Positions 1 through 7,526 of a stretch of DNA of 64,000 nucleotides are shown piece by piece. A program made the position numbers and the translations under genes. This stretch comes from Alloboseaceae bacterium BT-24-1. GTDB lineage: Bacteria > Pseudomonadota > Alphaproteobacteria > Rhizobiales > Beijerinckiaceae. Below the pieces are notes generated by a model. The model saw only the letters and a list, made by a program, of their open reading frames with translations, did not search any database and was not told the DNA's origin. How positions within the stretch are numbered: position 1 is the first letter of the stretch; each line of letters begins with the position of its first letter. Where the stretch lies: positions 310,001 through 374,000 of the forward strand of contig JAOYTL010000001.1 in the NCBI GenBank assembly GCA_025846845.1. The letters run 5' to 3'.

Positions 1-27
1 CTTCGATACCTGACTAAAGCCGAAGCA

Positions 28-60
28 GCGCCGACGACCGGAAACGGAGCGTCGGCGTTT
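28..60 (+). terminator. Hairpin upstream of tsf, probable terminator of the preceding gene
   Basis: An 8-bp stem (29-36 with 50-57) encloses a second CCG/CGG stem with a GAAA loop and is followed by TTT. It lies before tsf. The gene normally found upstream is rpsB, which would be just outside the window, so this would end or attenuate rpsB transcription. The T run is short, so termination strength is uncertain. Confidence 0.5.
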
Positions 61-136
61 GCCAATCCAGGCTTCGATTTTTCGACAATGCGGTACGCCA
101 CCGGGCGAACGCCGCAAGACAGCAAGGACGACGCAA

Positions 137-1060
137 ATGGCTGCGATCACCGCCGGCATGGTGAAAGAACTCCGCGACAAGACCGGCGCGGGCATGATGG
201 ACTGCAAGACGGCGCTCTCGGCCACCGACGGCAACATGGAAGCTGCCATCGACTGGCTGCGCGCCAAGGGCCTGTCCAAGGCCGCCAAGAAGGCCGGCCG
301 CGTCGCCGCCGAGGGCCTCGTCGCGGTTGCCGTGCGCGGCCATAGCGGCGTCGTCGTCGAGGTCAACTCCGAGACCGACTTCGTCGCCCGCAACCTCGAG
401 TTCCAGGCGCTGGCCCGTACCATCGCCGACGTCGCGCTCGAGCGCGGCGGCGATGCCGAGGCGCTGGCCGCCCATCACTATCCGGGCGGCGGCACCGTCG
501 CCGACGCGATCGCCAACGCCATCGCCACCATCGGCGAGAACATGACGCTGCGCCGTGTCGGCTCGGTCTCCGTCTCGGCCGGCGTGATCGGCTCCTATGT
601 CCACGGCGCGGTCGCCGACGGGCTCGGCAAGATCGGCGTCATCGTCGGCCTGGAAACCGCCGGCAAGGGCGACGAGCTCGCGGCGCTTGGCCGCCAGCTC
701 GCCATGCACATCGCCGCGACCAACCCGGTGGCGCTCGACCTCGCTTCGGTCGATCCGGCGGTGCTGGAGCGCGAGAAGGCGATCCTGGCCGAGAAGAATG
801 CCGGCAAGCCCGAGCACGTCCTCGCCAAGATCGTCGAGAGCGGGATGAAGAGCTACGCCAAGGAGTACTGCCTGCTCGAGCAGGGCTATATCCATGACGG
901 CTCGAAGTCGGTCTCCCAGGTGCTGAAGGAGGCCGAAGGCAAGGTCGGCGGCCCGATCAAGCTCACCGGCTTTGCCCGCTTCGCGCTCGGCGAGGGCATC
1001 GAGAAGGAAGAGACCGACTTCGCCGCCGAGGTCGCGGCCGCTGGCGGCACGACGGGCTGA
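137..1060 (+). CDS. tsf: Translation elongation factor Ts
   Basis: EF-Ts (307 aa) is the guanine-nucleotide exchange factor that regenerates EF-Tu-GTP in the cytoplasm. The N-terminal UBA-like domain (about residues 1-55, with VKELRDKTGAGMMDCK) and the signature TDFVARN at residues 80-86 are clear, and the length is usual for the family. The ATG at 137 fits the family N-terminus and has AAGGA at 123-127; an in-frame extension to 59 adds residues with no family resemblance. A strong terminator follows at 1083. The gene is first in the conserved tsf-pyrH-frr translation and envelope cluster. Confidence 0.97.
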   Translation: MAAITAGMVKELRDKTGAGMMDCKTALSATDGNMEAAIDWLRAKGLSKAAKKAGRVAAEGLVAVAVRGHSGVVVEVNSETDFVARNLEFQALARTIADVALERGGDAEALAAHHYPGGGTVADAIANAIATIGENMTLRRVGSVSVSAGVIGSYVHGAVADGLGKIGVIVGLETAGKGDELAALGRQLAMHIAATNPVALDLASVDPAVLEREKAILAEKNAGKPEHVLAKIVESGMKSYAKEYCLLEQGYIHDGSKSVSQVLKEAEGKVGGPIKLTGFARFALGEGIEKEETDFAAEVAAAGGTTG

Positions 1061-1082
1061 CAAGCTGGTTGATAGAGTTGAG

Positions 1083-1110
1083 AAAGGCCGCGCCTGGCGC
1101 GGCCTTTTTT
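1083..1110 (+). terminator. Rho-independent terminator after tsf
   Basis: A perfect 10-bp stem AAAGGCCGCG/CGCGGCCTTT (1083-1092 with 1098-1107) has a CCTGG loop and runs into six T residues. It lies 22 nt after the tsf stop and separates tsf from pyrH transcription. Confidence 0.88.
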
Positions 1111-1179
1111 GTAAGTAGGAAGGACCGGCCTGCCGATTCGGCTGCCGCCGGAGCATGATGCAGGCAATGGAGAGCCCCG

Positions 1180-1887
1180 ATGAGACCTAAACGTGTTCTC
1201 GTGAAGCTCTCCGGCGAAGCCCTTGCAGGAACTGCAGGAAACGGCCTCGACGGCGCTACGCTGACAGCGCTCGCTGCCGACATCGCCCATGCCTCGCACG
1301 AGGGCGTCGAGATCGGCATCGTCGTCGGCGGCGGCAACTTCTTCCGCGGTGTGCAGGGCCTCAACAAGGGCCTCGACCGGACGACGGCCGATTCGATCGG
1401 CATGCTCGGCACGGTGATGAACGCGCTCGCCCTCGAGCATTCTATCGAGGCGGCCGGCGCCCCAGCTCGCGCCATGTCGGCAGTACCTATGCCCTCGCTC
1501 TGCGAGAGCTATGCCCGCAAGCGGGCGCTCGACCATCTCAGCCATGGCAAGGTCGTCATTCTCGGCGGCGGCACCGGCAACCCCTATTTCACCACCGATA
1601 CCGGCGCAGCGCTGCGTGCGGCCGAGCTCGATTGCAGCCATCTGCTCAAGGCGACGCAGGTCGACGGCGTCTACTCGGCCGATCCGAAGAAGGATCCGAG
1701 CGCGACCCGCTACGATACGCTGACCCATGAGGATGCGATCAGGCGCGATCTCAAGGTGATGGACACTGCCGCCTTCGCGCTGGCGCGCGATGCGAGCCTG
1801 ACCATCGTGGTCTTCTCGATCGCGGAGAAGGGCGCGCTCGCGGCCGTGCTGCGCGGCGAGGGCAGGGCGACCTACGTCACGCCCTGA
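1180..1887 (+). CDS. pyrH: UMP kinase (uridylate kinase)
   Basis: Phosphorylates UMP to UDP with ATP in pyrimidine nucleotide synthesis; the bacterial enzyme belongs to the amino-acid-kinase fold and is allosterically regulated by GTP and UTP in known members. At 235 aa it is the usual length. The N-terminal VLVKLSGEAL nucleotide-binding motif (residues 6-15) and the glycine-rich GGGNFFRG (about residues 50-57) are intact. The ATG at 1180 is preceded by GGAGAG at 1169-1174. Its product supplies pyrG, which lies 41 kb further on in this window. Confidence 0.97.
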   Translation: MRPKRVLVKLSGEALAGTAGNGLDGATLTALAADIAHASHEGVEIGIVVGGGNFFRGVQGLNKGLDRTTADSIGMLGTVMNALALEHSIEAAGAPARAMSAVPMPSLCESYARKRALDHLSHGKVVILGGGTGNPYFTTDTGAALRAAELDCSHLLKATQVDGVYSADPKKDPSATRYDTLTHEDAIRRDLKVMDTAAFALARDASLTIVVFSIAEKGALAAVLRGEGRATYVTP

Positions 1888-1892
1888 CGGAT

Positions 1893-1997
1893 AGAGCATT
1901 TCCGGCGAACACGAGTTCGCCTCCAAGGCCCCATCTTCTTGTTTCCACGCAATTTCGGACGCAGAACCGCTACGCACTCTTGCTGAAATTGCTTTAG
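1893..1997. repeat. Hyphomicrobiales-type extragenic palindromic element
   Basis: Two perfect inverted repeats lie side by side: GGCGAAC/GTTCGCC (1904-1910 with 1915-1921) and GCAATTTC/GAAATTGC (1949-1956 with 1985-1992). The left end TAGAGCATTTC recurs at 51377-51387. The right arm overlaps the stop codon of the reversed VOC gene. Elements of this look are common between genes in Hyphomicrobiales; the first stem may also help end pyrH transcripts. Confidence 0.6.
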
Positions 1998-2407
1998 TAG
2001 TTCGGCCAGTTGCCGGGCGTCATGATCTCGAGCAGATGACCGTCTGGATCGCGGAAATAGATGCTGCTGCCGCCGCGATTCCAGGCCATTCGTCCCTCGA
2101 TCGGCACGCCGTGCTGCTTGAGCTGCGCCTCCCAGGCTGCCAACTCGTCGGCATCGACGGCAAAGCAGATGTGAAGCGGACCGCGGCCGTCATGCGGTGG
2201 GATGCTGCCGCGCTCCGACGTCTGGGTTTCCACCGAGGCGCCGCGCAGGAACAGCAGCAGGACGTTCTGCCCGCCGATGTCATAGGCAAAGAGCGTCCGG
2301 GTTTTGAGCATGGACTTGAGGCCGAGCTTCACCTCGTAGAATTCTGCCGCGCGGTCGAGATCGTCGACATAAAGTGCGGTTTCGACGATGCGGTTCAGCC
2401 TGGGCAT
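1994..2407 (-). CDS. VOC-superfamily (glyoxalase/dioxygenase-like) protein
   Basis: A 137-aa single-module vicinal-oxygen-chelate protein with the beta-alpha-beta-beta-beta fold repeated twice: the first half begins IVETALYVDDLDRAAEFYE, the second carries PLHICFAVDADEL and ends FRDPDGHLLEIMTPG. Likely metal ligands are the His of PLHICF and the Glu of HLLEI. The family includes glyoxalase I, fosfomycin-resistance proteins and extradiol dioxygenases; the substrate cannot be told. It is transcribed against its neighbours, between pyrH and frr, two genes that are usually adjacent, and a palindromic repeat abuts its 3' end. This looks like an insertion into an old operon. Confidence 0.9.
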   Translation of the reverse strand: MPRLNRIVETALYVDDLDRAAEFYEVKLGLKSMLKTRTLFAYDIGGQNVLLLFLRGASVETQTSERGSIPPHDGRGPLHICFAVDADELAAWEAQLKQHGVPIEGRMAWNRGGSSIYFRDPDGHLLEIMTPGNWPNY

Positions 2408-2655
2408 GGGATTCTCCTCAAAGCAGGGGCGATCGTTCGCACATCGCCCTACGGAGCTAGGAACGGGCTCCGGCCTTGACCAGCGTTGCAGATGGTCTAG
2501 CGGCCATGTCCGAGCGGTCGAGATCCGATTCCCTGTCGGATTGGCCTGGGACGAGGCCGCCGACGCATAAATCCTTGACCCTGGGGCGGCTGCTCGCCAT
2601 GGTCGCGCGCATTTCCGGCTCCGGTCCGACCGGTTTCGACAAGGTTTTGAAGACG

Positions 2656-3219
2656 ATGGCCCAAACCACTTTCGATCTCGCCGATCTCAACCGCCGAATG
2701 GACGGCGGTGTGCAGAAGTTCAAGAGCGACCTGGCCTCGCTGCGCACCGGCCGCGCCTCGGCCAATGTGCTCGATCCGATCACGGTCGAGGCCTATGGCG
2801 CGCGTACGCCGCTGAGCCAGCTCGCCACCGTCAGCGTGCCCGAGCCGCGCCTGCTCTCGGTCCAGGTCTGGGACCGCAGCATGGTCCAGGCCGTCGAGAA
2901 GGCGATCCGCGAATCCGACCTCGGCCTCAACCCCCAGACCGAGGGGCAGGTGCTGCGTATCCGCATTCCCGAGCTCAACGAGCAGCGCCGCAAGGAAATG
3001 GTCAAGGTCGCGCACAAATATGCCGAAGACGCCAAGGTGGCCGTTCGGCATGTCCGCCGCGACGGCATGGACCTGATCAAGAAGCTGGAGAAGGACGGGC
3101 ATATGCCCAAGGATGACGTCACCAAGCAGACCGACCTGGTCCAGAAGGCGACGGACAAGCATATCGGCGAGATCGACCAGGCGCTCGCCAACAAGGAAAA
3201 GGAAATCCTGCACGTCTAA
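2656..3219 (+). CDS. frr: Ribosome recycling factor
   Basis: Splits post-termination 70S ribosomes together with EF-G. The 187-aa product matches the usual 185-187 aa, with the N-terminal helix (DLADLNRRMDG), the conserved LRTGRASANVLD stretch, and the long C-terminal coiled-coil helices (EQRRKEMVKVAHKYAEDAKVA region). The ATG at 2656 gives the family length; the frame is open further upstream (from 2476) but that extension is unlike RRF. The next gene, uppS, starts 66 nt later in the same direction. Confidence 0.96.
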   Translation: MAQTTFDLADLNRRMDGGVQKFKSDLASLRTGRASANVLDPITVEAYGARTPLSQLATVSVPEPRLLSVQVWDRSMVQAVEKAIRESDLGLNPQTEGQVLRIRIPELNEQRRKEMVKVAHKYAEDAKVAVRHVRRDGMDLIKKLEKDGHMPKDDVTKQTDLVQKATDKHIGEIDQALANKEKEILHV

Positions 3220-3285
3220 AGTGCGTGACGCGGCGCCGTCCTATATCATCGACGCATGGGCCGTTGCCCTGAAGAGGCATTCTAA

Positions 3286-4047
3286 ATGTCAGATGGCCCG
3301 CGCCCGGCAGCGCCTGATTCAGCACCGGCCCATGTCGCGATCATCATGGATGGCAATGGCCGCTGGGCGCAGATGCGCGGCCTGCCGCGCCAGGAGGGAC
3401 ACCGGCGCGGCCTCGAAGCCTTGCGGCGCACGGTGCGCAATGCCGGCGATCTAGGTATCAAGGTCCTGACGCTCTACTCGTTTTCGACCGAGAACTGGAG
3501 CCGGCCGATGGCCGAGGTCTCCTTCCTGCTGGGACTGCTGCGCCGCTTCGTCGAGAACGATCTCGCCGAATTGAACGAGGCGGGGGTGCGCGTACGCATC
3601 ATCGGCAGTCGGGAGGATCTGGCGCCCGACCTGCGCGCCCTTGTCGAACGCGCCGAGGCGGTGACGCGCGACAATACGGGGCTGACCCTGGTCGTAGCGT
3701 TCAATTACGGCTCGCGTGACGAGATCACCCGCGTGATGCGTGATCTTGCGCGCGATGTCGCCGCTGGCCGGCTCGTTCCGGACACGATCGACGAGAAGAT
3801 GCTGTCGTCGCATCTCGATACTGCCCCGCTCCCGGATCCGGATCTGGTGATCCGTACTTCGGGCGAGACCCGTATCTCGAATTTCCTGCTTTGGCAGGCG
3901 GCCTATGCCGAGTTCGTCTTCACGCCGGTGCTCTGGCCGGATTTCGATCGCAAGGCGCTCGAAGATGCGCTGGCCGAGTTCCATCGCCGCGAGCGCCGCT
4001 ATGGCGGCCTCGGCCAACCGGCCGAAGCCAAAATGGGGGTTGCGTGA
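3286..4047 (+). CDS. uppS: Isoprenyl transferase (undecaprenyl diphosphate synthase)
   Basis: Adds isopentenyl units in cis to farnesyl diphosphate to make the C55 lipid carrier used for peptidoglycan and O-antigen assembly. The 253-aa protein has the catalytic MDGNGRWA motif at residues 21-28 (Asp22 catalytic), YSFSTENW, and the C-terminal IRTSGE and WPDF motifs of cis-prenyltransferases. AGAGG lies just upstream of the ATG. The stop overlaps the GTG start of cdsA by 4 nt, so the two genes are translationally coupled. Confidence 0.96.
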   Translation: MSDGPRPAAPDSAPAHVAIIMDGNGRWAQMRGLPRQEGHRRGLEALRRTVRNAGDLGIKVLTLYSFSTENWSRPMAEVSFLLGLLRRFVENDLAELNEAGVRVRIIGSREDLAPDLRALVERAEAVTRDNTGLTLVVAFNYGSRDEITRVMRDLARDVAAGRLVPDTIDEKMLSSHLDTAPLPDPDLVIRTSGETRISNFLLWQAAYAEFVFTPVLWPDFDRKALEDALAEFHRRERRYGGLGQPAEAKMGVA

Positions 4048-4862
4048 ATGAGACGGGCGCCAGAGCGGGCGCATCCGAGCTGCGCCTGCGGGTCGTCTCG
4101 GCACTGGTGCTCGCGGTGGTCGTCCTGGGTGTCACCTTGCTTGGAGGCTGGCCCTTCCGCCTGATCTGGACTGCGGTGGCCGGCCTGGTCGCCTATGAAT
4201 GGCTCGCCATCGTCAGCCGCAGGAACGCAGTTGCCGGCGGGATCGGCGTAGGGCTCGCCGGGCTCGTGCTCGGTTTCCTGCCGGTGAGTGGCACAGCGCT
4301 CGCAGGTGTCGCGGCGCTCGCCGGCTTGATCGGCGCGATCGTGACGACCCAGGCCACCAACCAGCGCCTCCTCGAAGCGTGCGGCGTCGCCTACGCGCTC
4401 TGCTTCGCGCTGGTGACTCCAACACTGCGCGATGCGCCCGAAATCGGGCTCGCGCTGATCATCTGGACCTTCGCGGTGGTCTGGTTCACCGATATCGCCG
4501 CCTACTTCACCGGCCGTGCGCTGGGCGGACCGAAGCTGATGCCACGCGTCAGCCCGAAGAAGACCTGGTCGGGTGCGCTCGGTGGTGCGGCGGCGGGAAC
4601 CCTGTGCGGCACCGCCGTCTGGGCGTTCTTCTTCCCCGGCTTGCCGTCGGGCGCCTGGCCGGTGCTCGCCGTCACGTTTGCGGCTTCGGCTGCGAGCCAG
4701 GCCGGAGATCTGTTCGAATCGTCGATCAAGCGGCGTTTCGGCGCCAAGGATTCGAGCCATCTGATTCCCGGCCATGGCGGCTTCCTCGACCGGCTCGACG
4801 GCTATTGGGCCGTGCTGGTCTTCGCGGGCCTGCTGCTTTATCTGGCGCGGCTGGGACACTGA
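4044..4862 (+). CDS. cdsA: Phosphatidate cytidylyltransferase (CDP-diglyceride synthase)
   Basis: Integral membrane enzyme making CDP-diacylglycerol from phosphatidate and CTP, the branch point for all phospholipids. The 272-aa protein has about seven or eight hydrophobic segments, and the C-terminal half carries the family signature: VSPKKTWSGALGG, then SQAGDLFESSIKRRFGAKDSSH and PGHGGFLDRLD, with the metal-binding acidic residues. The GTG at 4044 lies inside the uppS stop (GTGA) and gives a sensible N-terminus; no in-frame ATG is better placed. dxr follows after 7 nt. Confidence 0.95.
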   Translation: MNETGARAGASELRLRVVSALVLAVVVLGVTLLGGWPFRLIWTAVAGLVAYEWLAIVSRRNAVAGGIGVGLAGLVLGFLPVSGTALAGVAALAGLIGAIVTTQATNQRLLEACGVAYALCFALVTPTLRDAPEIGLALIIWTFAVVWFTDIAAYFTGRALGGPKLMPRVSPKKTWSGALGGAAAGTLCGTAVWAFFFPGLPSGAWPVLAVTFAASAASQAGDLFESSIKRRFGAKDSSHLIPGHGGFLDRLDGYWAVLVFAGLLLYLARLGH

Positions 4863-4869
4863 TCACCTG

Positions 4870-6048
4870 ATGCGCCGCACCGTCACCATTCTCGGAGCCA
4901 CCGGCTCCATCGGCCGCTCGACGCGCGCCGTCATCGCCGAGAACCCGGAGCAGCTGCAGATCGCTGCACTCGTTGCCGGCCGGGATGCGGTTGGACTGGC
5001 GCGGATCGCCCGCGAGACAGGCGCAAGCTTCGCCGCGATCGCGGACGAAGGACAGGGCGGGGAACTCGCTGCGGCGCTGGCCGGCAGCGGTATCCGCCAT
5101 GGCGCGGGCCGGGAAGCAGTGCTCGAAGCGGTGGAGCGCGACAGCGACATCGTGGTCAGCGCCATCTCCGGGGCGGCCGGGCTGGAGGCGACCTTCGCGG
5201 CGCTCACGCCGGGCCGTGTCGTCGCCCTTGCCAACAAGGAGAGCCTGGTCTGCGCCGGAGCTGCGGTGATGGGGCGGGCGAGGGCGGTCGGCACCCGCGT
5301 CCTGCCGCTCGATTCCGAGCACAACGCCTTGTTCCAGGTACTGGGAGCCGAGCCGATCTCAGCGGTCCGCACCATGACGTTGACCGCCTCCGGCGGCCCG
5401 TTCCGGACCTGGTCGGCCGAGCGCATCGCGGGCGCAACCCCCGAGCAGGCGCTGGCCCATCCGAACTATGCGATGGGCGCCAAGATCACGATCGACTCGG
5501 CCAGCATGATGAACAAGGGGCTCGAGCTGATCGAAGCCTCGTTCCTGTTCGGGCTCGGCGCCGAGCAACTGGAGGTGCTGGTCCATCCGCAGCAGATCGT
5601 GCACGGCCTCGTCACCTTCCGCGACGGCTCGGTCAGCGCCGGCATGGCGGTGCCTGACATGCGCGTGGCGGCCGCCCATTGCCTCGGGATCGACGGCCGG
5701 CTCGATGCGCCGCCTAGCCGCTTCCTCGATCTGGTCGCCGCCGGGCCGCTCGTCTTCGAGCGGCCCGATCTCGCCCGCTTCCCGGCGCTGCGCCTCGCCA
5801 TGGCGGCCCTTGCCGAAGGCGGCGCCGCACCGGCCGTGCTGAATGCCGCCAACGAAATTGCCGTCGAGGCTTTCCTCGCCGGGCGTATCGGCTTTCCGGC
5901 GATTCCGGCGCTGGTCGAGGCCGTCTGCGCGCGGGCAAGGTCCGTGTCGCGGCCACCCGCCGATGTCGCCGAAGCCCTCGCTGTTGACCAAGATGCGAGA
6001 AACCGAGCGCGCGCGCTCTTGTCGGAAGGCGGCTTCGCTGTCACCTAG
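4870..6048 (+). CDS. dxr: 1-deoxy-D-xylulose 5-phosphate reductoisomerase
   Basis: Second step of the MEP (non-mevalonate) isoprenoid pathway: NADPH-dependent conversion of DXP to 2-C-methyl-D-erythritol 4-phosphate. The product is 392 aa. The NADPH motif GATGSIG is at residues 9-15, followed by ANKESLV, the metal-binding DSEHNALFQ, the flexible-loop SASGGPF and KITIDSASMMNKGLE. The ATG at 4870 matches the family start; an upstream in-frame extension overlaps cdsA and is unlikely. The gene provides precursors for uppS two genes upstream. Confidence 0.96.
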   Translation: MRRTVTILGATGSIGRSTRAVIAENPEQLQIAALVAGRDAVGLARIARETGASFAAIADEGQGGELAAALAGSGIRHGAGREAVLEAVERDSDIVVSAISGAAGLEATFAALTPGRVVALANKESLVCAGAAVMGRARAVGTRVLPLDSEHNALFQVLGAEPISAVRTMTLTASGGPFRTWSAERIAGATPEQALAHPNYAMGAKITIDSASMMNKGLELIEASFLFGLGAEQLEVLVHPQQIVHGLVTFRDGSVSAGMAVPDMRVAAAHCLGIDGRLDAPPSRFLDLVAAGPLVFERPDLARFPALRLAMAALAEGGAAPAVLNAANEIAVEAFLAGRIGFPAIPALVEAVCARARSVSRPPADVAEALAVDQDARNRARALLSEGGFAVT

Positions 6049-6070
6049 TGACTGAAGTCGGGAGAGTTTT

Positions 6071-7219
6071 ATGGATATCGTCGGATCGGTCTGGCACGCG
6101 GGCAGCTTCCTGCTGGGCTATCTGCTGCCGTTCCTGTTCGTCCTCACCATCGTCGTATTCGTGCACGAGCTCGGCCATTTCCTGGTCGGGCGCTGGTGCG
6201 GCGTCGATGTGAAGACGTTCTCGATCGGTTTTGGCCGCGAGCTGTTCGGCTTCAACGACCGGCACGGCACGCGCTGGCGCTTCGCGCTGATTCCGCTCGG
6301 CGGCTACGTCAAGTTCTCTGGAGATCTCGACGCCGCGAGCTCGACCGATACCGGAGCCCTCTCCGGCATGAGCCGCGAGGAACGCGAGCGGTCATTCCCG
6401 GCCCAGTCGATCGGAGAACGAGCGGCGATCGTCGCCGCAGGGCCGATTGCGAACTTCCTGCTCGCCATCCTGATCTTCGGTGCGACGGCCTATTTCATGG
6501 GCAAGCCGACTTTGGCTCCGCGTGTCGACAGTGTCACTGTCGGCGGGGCGGCGGCGCGCGCCGGGTTGCAATCCGGGGATCTGGTTCGCCTGGTCGATGG
6601 GCGCGAGATCAAGAGCTTCAGTGATCTCCAGCGTGCGATCTCGATCCGTCCTGGTGAAACCCTGCCCGTCACGGTCGAGCGTGGAGGTGCCACGATCGCC
6701 CTCTCAGTGACGCCTGATCTCGTCGAGACCTCGTCGCCTCTCGGCAAGCAGAGGCTGGGGATCATCGGCGTGCAGGCATCGGCGAAGCCGGAGGACTGGT
6801 CGACCCAGCATTTCAGCCTGGGCGAATCCGTCCTGCTCGGCATGAGCGAGACCTGGTTCGTGGTCGAGCGGACCTATGACTACCTCGCCAAGCTGATCAA
6901 GGGGAAGGAATCGACCGACCAGCTGTCCGGGCCAATCCGCATCGCCCAGGTTTCGGGCATGGTCGCCTCCAGCGGCGGTCTCCTGGCGCTGATCAATCTG
7001 GCGGCACTGCTGTCGGTTTCGATCGGGCTGATGAACCTGTTTCCGGTCCCGATGCTCGATGGCGGCCATCTGCTTTTCTATGCGATCGAGGCGCTGCGCG
7101 GAAAACCACTGAGCGAAAGGGCTCAGGAGATCGGCTTCCGATTCGGCCTGGGACTCGTGCTGATGCTGATGCTGTTCGTGACCTGGAACGACCTCGTCCA
7201 TGTCCGCTCGCTGCTCTGA
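6071..7219 (+). CDS. rseP: Site-2 intramembrane zinc metalloprotease RseP
   Basis: A regulated intramembrane protease of the inner membrane that cleaves anti-sigma factors and remnant signal peptides. The 382-aa protein has the zinc motif HELGH at residues 32-36 inside the first membrane segment, a central PDZ domain (roughly residues 150-225, with AARAGLQSGDLV), and the third zinc ligand region NLFPVPMLDGGH near the C-terminus. A good ribosome site, GGGAGAG, precedes the ATG. Known members have two PDZ domains in enterobacteria; only one is obvious here. bamA follows after 307 nt. Confidence 0.94.
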   Translation: MDIVGSVWHAGSFLLGYLLPFLFVLTIVVFVHELGHFLVGRWCGVDVKTFSIGFGRELFGFNDRHGTRWRFALIPLGGYVKFSGDLDAASSTDTGALSGMSREERERSFPAQSIGERAAIVAAGPIANFLLAILIFGATAYFMGKPTLAPRVDSVTVGGAAARAGLQSGDLVRLVDGREIKSFSDLQRAISIRPGETLPVTVERGGATIALSVTPDLVETSSPLGKQRLGIIGVQASAKPEDWSTQHFSLGESVLLGMSETWFVVERTYDYLAKLIKGKESTDQLSGPIRIAQVSGMVASSGGLLALINLAALLSVSIGLMNLFPVPMLDGGHLLFYAIEALRGKPLSERAQEIGFRFGLGLVLMLMLFVTWNDLVHVRSLL

Positions 7220-7526
7220 CAATGCGGCTCCCGCCGTCGGTGCAAACTAGCTTGCACCGGGCTGACAGCCGTCATCGCCAGGGCTGCTGCGCGCTATGGA
7301 TTATGGCTTTTTATGGCCCGTTTTCGTCGCGTGACCCGGTTTTCCCGGTCGTACGCGTGGCCTCCCGGCAACGACCCCCGCAAAAATCTTTTGTTAACGA
7401 CAATGGCGGTTTGCACCCCGCGGGAAACTTTGTAGAAGCGTTTGGTCTTCAATGTCGCCGAGCCTCGCCCGTAGCGGGGTCCCCCTTATTCGGGGTGGCG
7501 ACCCAAAGAATGGAATAGGCGACCCG
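7220..7526. other. Intergenic region before bamA
   Basis: These 307 nt hold no convincing gene. A perfect 8-bp inverted repeat CGGTGCAA/TTGCACCG (7238-7245 with 7252-7259) lies just after rseP, but without a T run. The stretch 7380-7440 is AT-richer than its surroundings (AAAAATCTTTTGTTAACG) and could carry a bamA promoter, though I cannot assign -35 and -10 boxes with confidence. Confidence 0.4.
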
